The notes beneath the pieces were generated by a model. That model had not been told where the DNA came from, ran no database searches, and saw only the letters and a program-made list of their open reading frames with translations. This document shows positions 60,980 through 64,000 of a stretch of DNA of 64,000 bases, in pieces. The position numbers and the translations under genes are program-made. Each line of letters opens with the position of its first letter. Position 1 is the first letter of the stretch. This DNA comes from Hoeflea ulvae (lineage in GTDB: Bacteria > Pseudomonadota > Alphaproteobacteria > Rhizobiales > Rhizobiaceae), in contig NZ_JAOVZQ010000001.1 of NCBI RefSeq assembly GCF_026619435.1, positions 4,867,501 through 4,931,500 of the forward strand, read 5' to 3'.

Positions 60980-63454
60980 TCAAGCCGGTGCGGAACCCGC
61001 TTCACTCACAAAGACAGGGCTTTGGGCCAGCAGTTCGGCGACCGGTGACCCGTCTTCCAGCACCGTCTCTCCCCACCATTCAGGCGGCGGAACACAACGA
61101 TCGCCCGGAACCAGCACCTGGCCGCAATGCAGCACCACCACGCATAGAAACTGCTCGGCCCCATGGACCCGCCGAAAGGCAAGCACGTGATCGGCGCGGG
61201 GACCGCTAACCGTGACCGGGAGATAGCTGCCTTGAGCAAACAGGTCCGGATTATGGCGTCGCAATTGCAGCAATTGCCGGATCAACCTCAATTTGCCACC
61301 TCCAGCCAGCCTGTCATCGGGGGCGGGCGCGCCTGCAAGAAGACCCTTGCGCTGCTCGTAATCCACGGCACGACGATTGTCGGGATCGACCAGGCTGAAA
61401 TCGGCAAGCTCGCAGCCCTGGTAGAGATCCGGCACGCCGGGCATGGTGTACCGCAACGCCACCTGCACCAGCATATTGCCGAGCGCCGCACTTGAGGTCA
61501 TCGAGACCAGGTCCTGAAGATCGGCAAGAAAACCTGACCGGTCGGCGGGATCGAGCAGCGTCCGGACCAATGTTTCACAGCGCTGCTCATAGGCTTCCTG
61601 CGGCGCCTGCCAGGAGGACCGCAGCTTCGCCTCCCGCAAGGCCTTTTGCTGCCAGGCAACTATCCGGTCAGCAAAGGCATCAAGCCCGGCGCGGTCCGGG
61701 ACCTGCAGCTCTGGTGGCCATGCGCCAAACAGCGTCTGGTAGAGCATGTAGCGATCAGCCGCATCGACACCCTCCGCTGCGGCACCGGCCAGCCGGTCCC
61801 ACTGCGTCACCCGTTCGCGCCACATATCCGGGATGTCGCCGAGCACCGCCAACCGGGCGCGGACATCCTCTCCGCGTTTGTGATCATGGGTTGCCGTGGC
61901 GAGCATAGCTCCCGGAAAATCCTTCGCCCGCGCCATCGCCAGGCGGTGAAATTCTGTTGCCGGCAAGGCGAAGCGCGCCGCGTCGAACCCCACATCGGTG
62001 CGCGAAAGCAACAGGCCGTAACGATAGAACGCCGTGTCCTCGACGGATTTTGCGGCAATCGGCGCCGACAACTGCTGGAAGCGCTGCACGGCCCTGGCGG
62101 CAAGACCCGCATCGCCCGGCCCCGTGCCAGCGAGCCAGTCCAGGATCCGATCGACCACCATGCCTTCACCCGGTGGGGTGAAACGCGCGGCGCGCTGGCG
62201 TACTGTGTCCCGGATGCCGGCGTCACTGGACGGCGCTGCGGTCCCGGTGCCATAGGTGCGATAGACTGGAAACACCCACAACATGCGCCGGATCGCCCGG
62301 CGCAGCATTCCGCCGGTCAGACCTGCAGTCTCGTCCCTTGAGCGGGCGAGCGCCTCAAAGGCTGCCACACAGGCGTCGAGTTGTCCGGTAAATGCCCAGT
62401 CCAGCATCTCCTGCCGGGCCAGAAGTTCCTCCTGGTGAAAATCGAGTTCGCGTCCGCTGAACGCCCGCCACAAGTCCTTCATCGGCGCTTCCCCCGCCGG
62501 ATCGTGCAGCAATGCCGATACCTGCTCCATGAAATCATAGCCGCTGGTGCCGTTTACGCCCCAGTCTGCGGCGAGGGCTTCACCCGGCCCGAGGATCTTC
62601 TCGATGATGATATAGGCGGGACCCTGCGGCGCGCTTTCCGGACGAGAAATGGCATCAAGCCGGGTCCGCAGCAGACGGCAATAGCCGGCCGGATCGGTCA
62701 ATCCATCGACATGGTCGACGCGGACGCCATCGATCAGCCCTTCACCATAAAGGCGAAAATAGAGCGCATGCGTGGCCTCGAAAACCTCCGGGTCTTCGAT
62801 CCGAAGTCCGGCAAGCTCGCTGATGGTGAAGAAGCGCCGCCAGTTGAGCACGTCATCCGCCGTCCGCCACCACCCGAGACGGTAATGCTGGCGTTCGAGC
62901 AGCGACGACAGTTCATAGCCTTCCGCATTGTCCCGGACGAAATCATGATCTTCCGGCCGCAGCGGAACCCTCTGCTCGCCATAAAGCACCACTGCCGGTT
63001 CGTCACCGGAAACGTCGACAGCTATATGACCATCGGCAAGTGTTTCGGGCAGCGGCGCCCCGAGCAATGGCAGCAACAGCTTGCGGCTCCAGTCGATATC
63101 GAAGAATGACGCATAGCGGCTCGAACGGCCGTTTCGCAGCACATCATTCCAATAGAGATTTTCCCCACCGGCCACACCCATGTGGTTGGGCACGATATCG
63201 ATGATGATCCCCATCCCGCGGGCGCGCAATTCGGCAACCAGGCTGCGGAAGGCCTCCTCGCCGCCCAGTTCGGGATTGATCTCCGTCGGGTCCACGACAT
63301 CATAGCCGTGCATCGAGCCGCGTGTCGCCACCGTGATCGGAGAGCTGTAGACATGGCTGATTCCGAGGCTGTCCAGATAGCCGACAAGAGCCTGGGCATC
63401 GGCAAATGTGAAACCCTTGTGGAACTGGAAACGGTAGGTGGCGCGCGGGGTCAT
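60980..63454 (-). CDS. treY: Maltooligosyl trehalose synthase
   Basis: 824 residues, GH13 family. It turns the reducing end of a maltooligosaccharide into a terminal trehalose unit. Landmarks: TYRFQFHKGFTFADAQALVGYL, HVYSSPI, DIVPNHMG (residues 86-93), the nucleophile region DGVRVDHVDGLTDP, acid/base in IIEKILGPGE, and TATHDHKRGEDVRARLA. The start overlaps the malQ stop by four bases. The partner enzyme TreZ and further glycogen genes are not in the window. Confidence 0.95.
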   Translation of the reverse strand: MTPRATYRFQFHKGFTFADAQALVGYLDSLGISHVYSSPITVATRGSMHGYDVVDPTEINPELGGEEAFRSLVAELRARGMGIIIDIVPNHMGVAGGENLYWNDVLRNGRSSRYASFFDIDWSRKLLLPLLGAPLPETLADGHIAVDVSGDEPAVVLYGEQRVPLRPEDHDFVRDNAEGYELSSLLERQHYRLGWWRTADDVLNWRRFFTISELAGLRIEDPEVFEATHALYFRLYGEGLIDGVRVDHVDGLTDPAGYCRLLRTRLDAISRPESAPQGPAYIIIEKILGPGEALAADWGVNGTSGYDFMEQVSALLHDPAGEAPMKDLWRAFSGRELDFHQEELLARQEMLDWAFTGQLDACVAAFEALARSRDETAGLTGGMLRRAIRRMLWVFPVYRTYGTGTAAPSSDAGIRDTVRQRAARFTPPGEGMVVDRILDWLAGTGPGDAGLAARAVQRFQQLSAPIAAKSVEDTAFYRYGLLLSRTDVGFDAARFALPATEFHRLAMARAKDFPGAMLATATHDHKRGEDVRARLAVLGDIPDMWRERVTQWDRLAGAAAEGVDAADRYMLYQTLFGAWPPELQVPDRAGLDAFADRIVAWQQKALREAKLRSSWQAPQEAYEQRCETLVRTLLDPADRSGFLADLQDLVSMTSSAALGNMLVQVALRYTMPGVPDLYQGCELADFSLVDPDNRRAVDYEQRKGLLAGAPAPDDRLAGGGKLRLIRQLLQLRRHNPDLFAQGSYLPVTVSGPRADHVLAFRRVHGAEQFLCVVVLHCGQVLVPGDRCVPPPEWWGETVLEDGSPVAELLAQSPVFVSEAGSAPA

Positions 63455-64000
63455 CGGGTCCTTGCCTTGTTGAGCCGGTCAAGCCGGGCGGCGACGTTCG
63501 GGCGAGAGAGCATAGTGTTTGTGGTGTCAGGCATGCGGCGGCGCCAGTTGGGATGCTCGTCAATGGTTCCCGGCAGATTGGGCTGTTCCACCAGACCAAG
63601 CACGTCCTCCATCGGGATTATGGCAAGCTGGCTCGCGGTCGCGCCGACATGGGTGACGGCGGCATCGACGAAATCGTCCGTGGATTCCGGGTCGGGTTGC
63701 ACGCCGGCAGCGTTGCCGGCCGCCTCGAAACTGTCCCAGAGCAGGCGACGGTCCCGGGCACGCACGGCGCGATCGGCTGCCTCGTCCCCGGCGCGGGAGG
63801 TCCGGCCCAGTTGCCATGTCCAGTCGATGTCGCGGCCCCGCCACCAGCCTGCCACCGTCGGCAGATCGTGGGTACCGGTCATCGACGCGGCCCGGCGGTC
63901 CCACTGCTGCGGCGGTATGAAACCGCCCTTCTCGTCGCGCTCGAACCAGAGAACGCGCATGCCCAGGATCTCCCGCGCCTCCAGCCTGTCGCGCAAGCCC
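63451..64000 (-). CDS. malQ: 4-alpha-glucanotransferase, C-terminal part, cut by the window edge
   Basis: About 183 residues of the C-terminus are visible; the gene continues beyond 64000. RVLWFERDEKGGFIPPQQW followed by the conserved THDLPTVAGWWRGRD (catalytic-region Asp in HDLPT) and IPMEDVLGL...PNLPGT identify GH77 amylomaltase. It ends in a segment typical of the family. It is coupled to treY and probably supplies maltooligosaccharides. Confidence 0.9.
   Translation of the reverse strand, partial: GLRDRLEAREILGMRVLWFERDEKGGFIPPQQWDRRAASMTGTHDLPTVAGWWRGRDIDWTWQLGRTSRAGDEAADRAVRARDRRLLWDSFEAAGNAAGVQPDPESTDDFVDAAVTHVGATASQLAIIPMEDVLGLVEQPNLPGTIDEHPNWRRRMPDTTNTMLSRPNVAARLDRLNKARTR

Overview
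The window is high-GC (roughly 60-65%), densely coded DNA with no tRNA, rRNA, insertion sequence or CRISPR that I could find. It looks chromosomal or megaplasmid DNA of an alphaproteobacterium of the Hyphomicrobiales (rhizobia-like; a marine or plant-associated lineage such as Hoeflea or relatives would fit). The reasons are a Brucella/Mesorhizobium-type second lumazine synthase, a TGA-N9-TCA iron box of the RirA kind, a HemP remnant, many TRAP and ribose-type ABC uptake systems, and a split transketolase in a sugar operon. The genus is an inference.

Layout. (1) 1-5740: a RuBisCO-like protein (cut by the left edge), a VOC-fold protein and a DctPQM TRAP transporter on the minus strand, facing a LacI-type regulator. 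(2) 5759-16097: a sugar locus. A ribose-type ABC importer with a DUF2291 lipoprotein and a DeoR regulator runs left. A fucose-isomerase-like enzyme, a two-subunit transketolase and an FGGY kinase run right. Isomerase, kinase and split transketolase suggest a ketose-phosphate route like the known D-apiose transketolase route. RuBisCO-like proteins occur in other apiose routes, which makes the two neighbouring loci interesting together. (3) 16177-16856: lumazine synthase RibH behind an FMN riboswitch. (4) 17041-24063: iron uptake, with a HemP-like remnant and an FMN hydroxy-acid oxidase, then TonB, ExbD, ExbB, a PiuC-type dioxygenase and a TonB-dependent receptor behind an iron-box palindrome. 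(5) 24381-28065: a gluconate operon (5-ketogluconate-type SDR, gluconokinase, HIBADH-family dehydrogenase, small alpha/beta-barrel protein) with a GntR-type operator and a LacI-family regulator. (6) 28319-32267: the two halves of KpsC (capsule Kdo-linker transferases) as separate genes in reversed order, around a convergent glycosyltransferase. (7) 32325-39626: a hydroxy-acid locus (FAD D-2-hydroxyacid-type dehydrogenase, DapA-like aldolase/lyase, DctPQM, XRE-cupin regulator, FMN L-2-hydroxyacid-type dehydrogenase). (8) 39672-47615: two very large exported proteins, a predicted beta-barrel and a DUF11/SdrD-like repeat protein.

(9) 47977-60127 is an aromatic-acid catabolic island. A MobR/MobA-like pair (MarR regulator and 3-hydroxybenzoate 4-hydroxylase-like flavoprotein) is followed by a phthalate-type set: Rieske oxygenase, ferredoxin-type reductase, Gfo/Idh dihydrodiol dehydrogenase and 4,5-dihydroxyphthalate decarboxylase-like protein. 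A TAXI-type TRAP transporter, a second MarR regulator and a class II aldolase-family protein complete it. Both branches would deliver protocatechuate; no ring-cleavage enzymes lie in the window. An inverted repeat TTAG-N4-CTAA recurs in both divergent promoter regions of the phthalate part. (10) 60165-64000: small hydrophilic proteins, a DUF2934 protein, maltooligosyl trehalose synthase TreY and the C-terminal part of 4-alpha-glucanotransferase MalQ, cut by the right edge.

Overall the window is mainly a set of substrate-specific uptake-plus-catabolism modules, each with its own regulator. Functions are assigned from protein motifs and gene context only; no database search was run.
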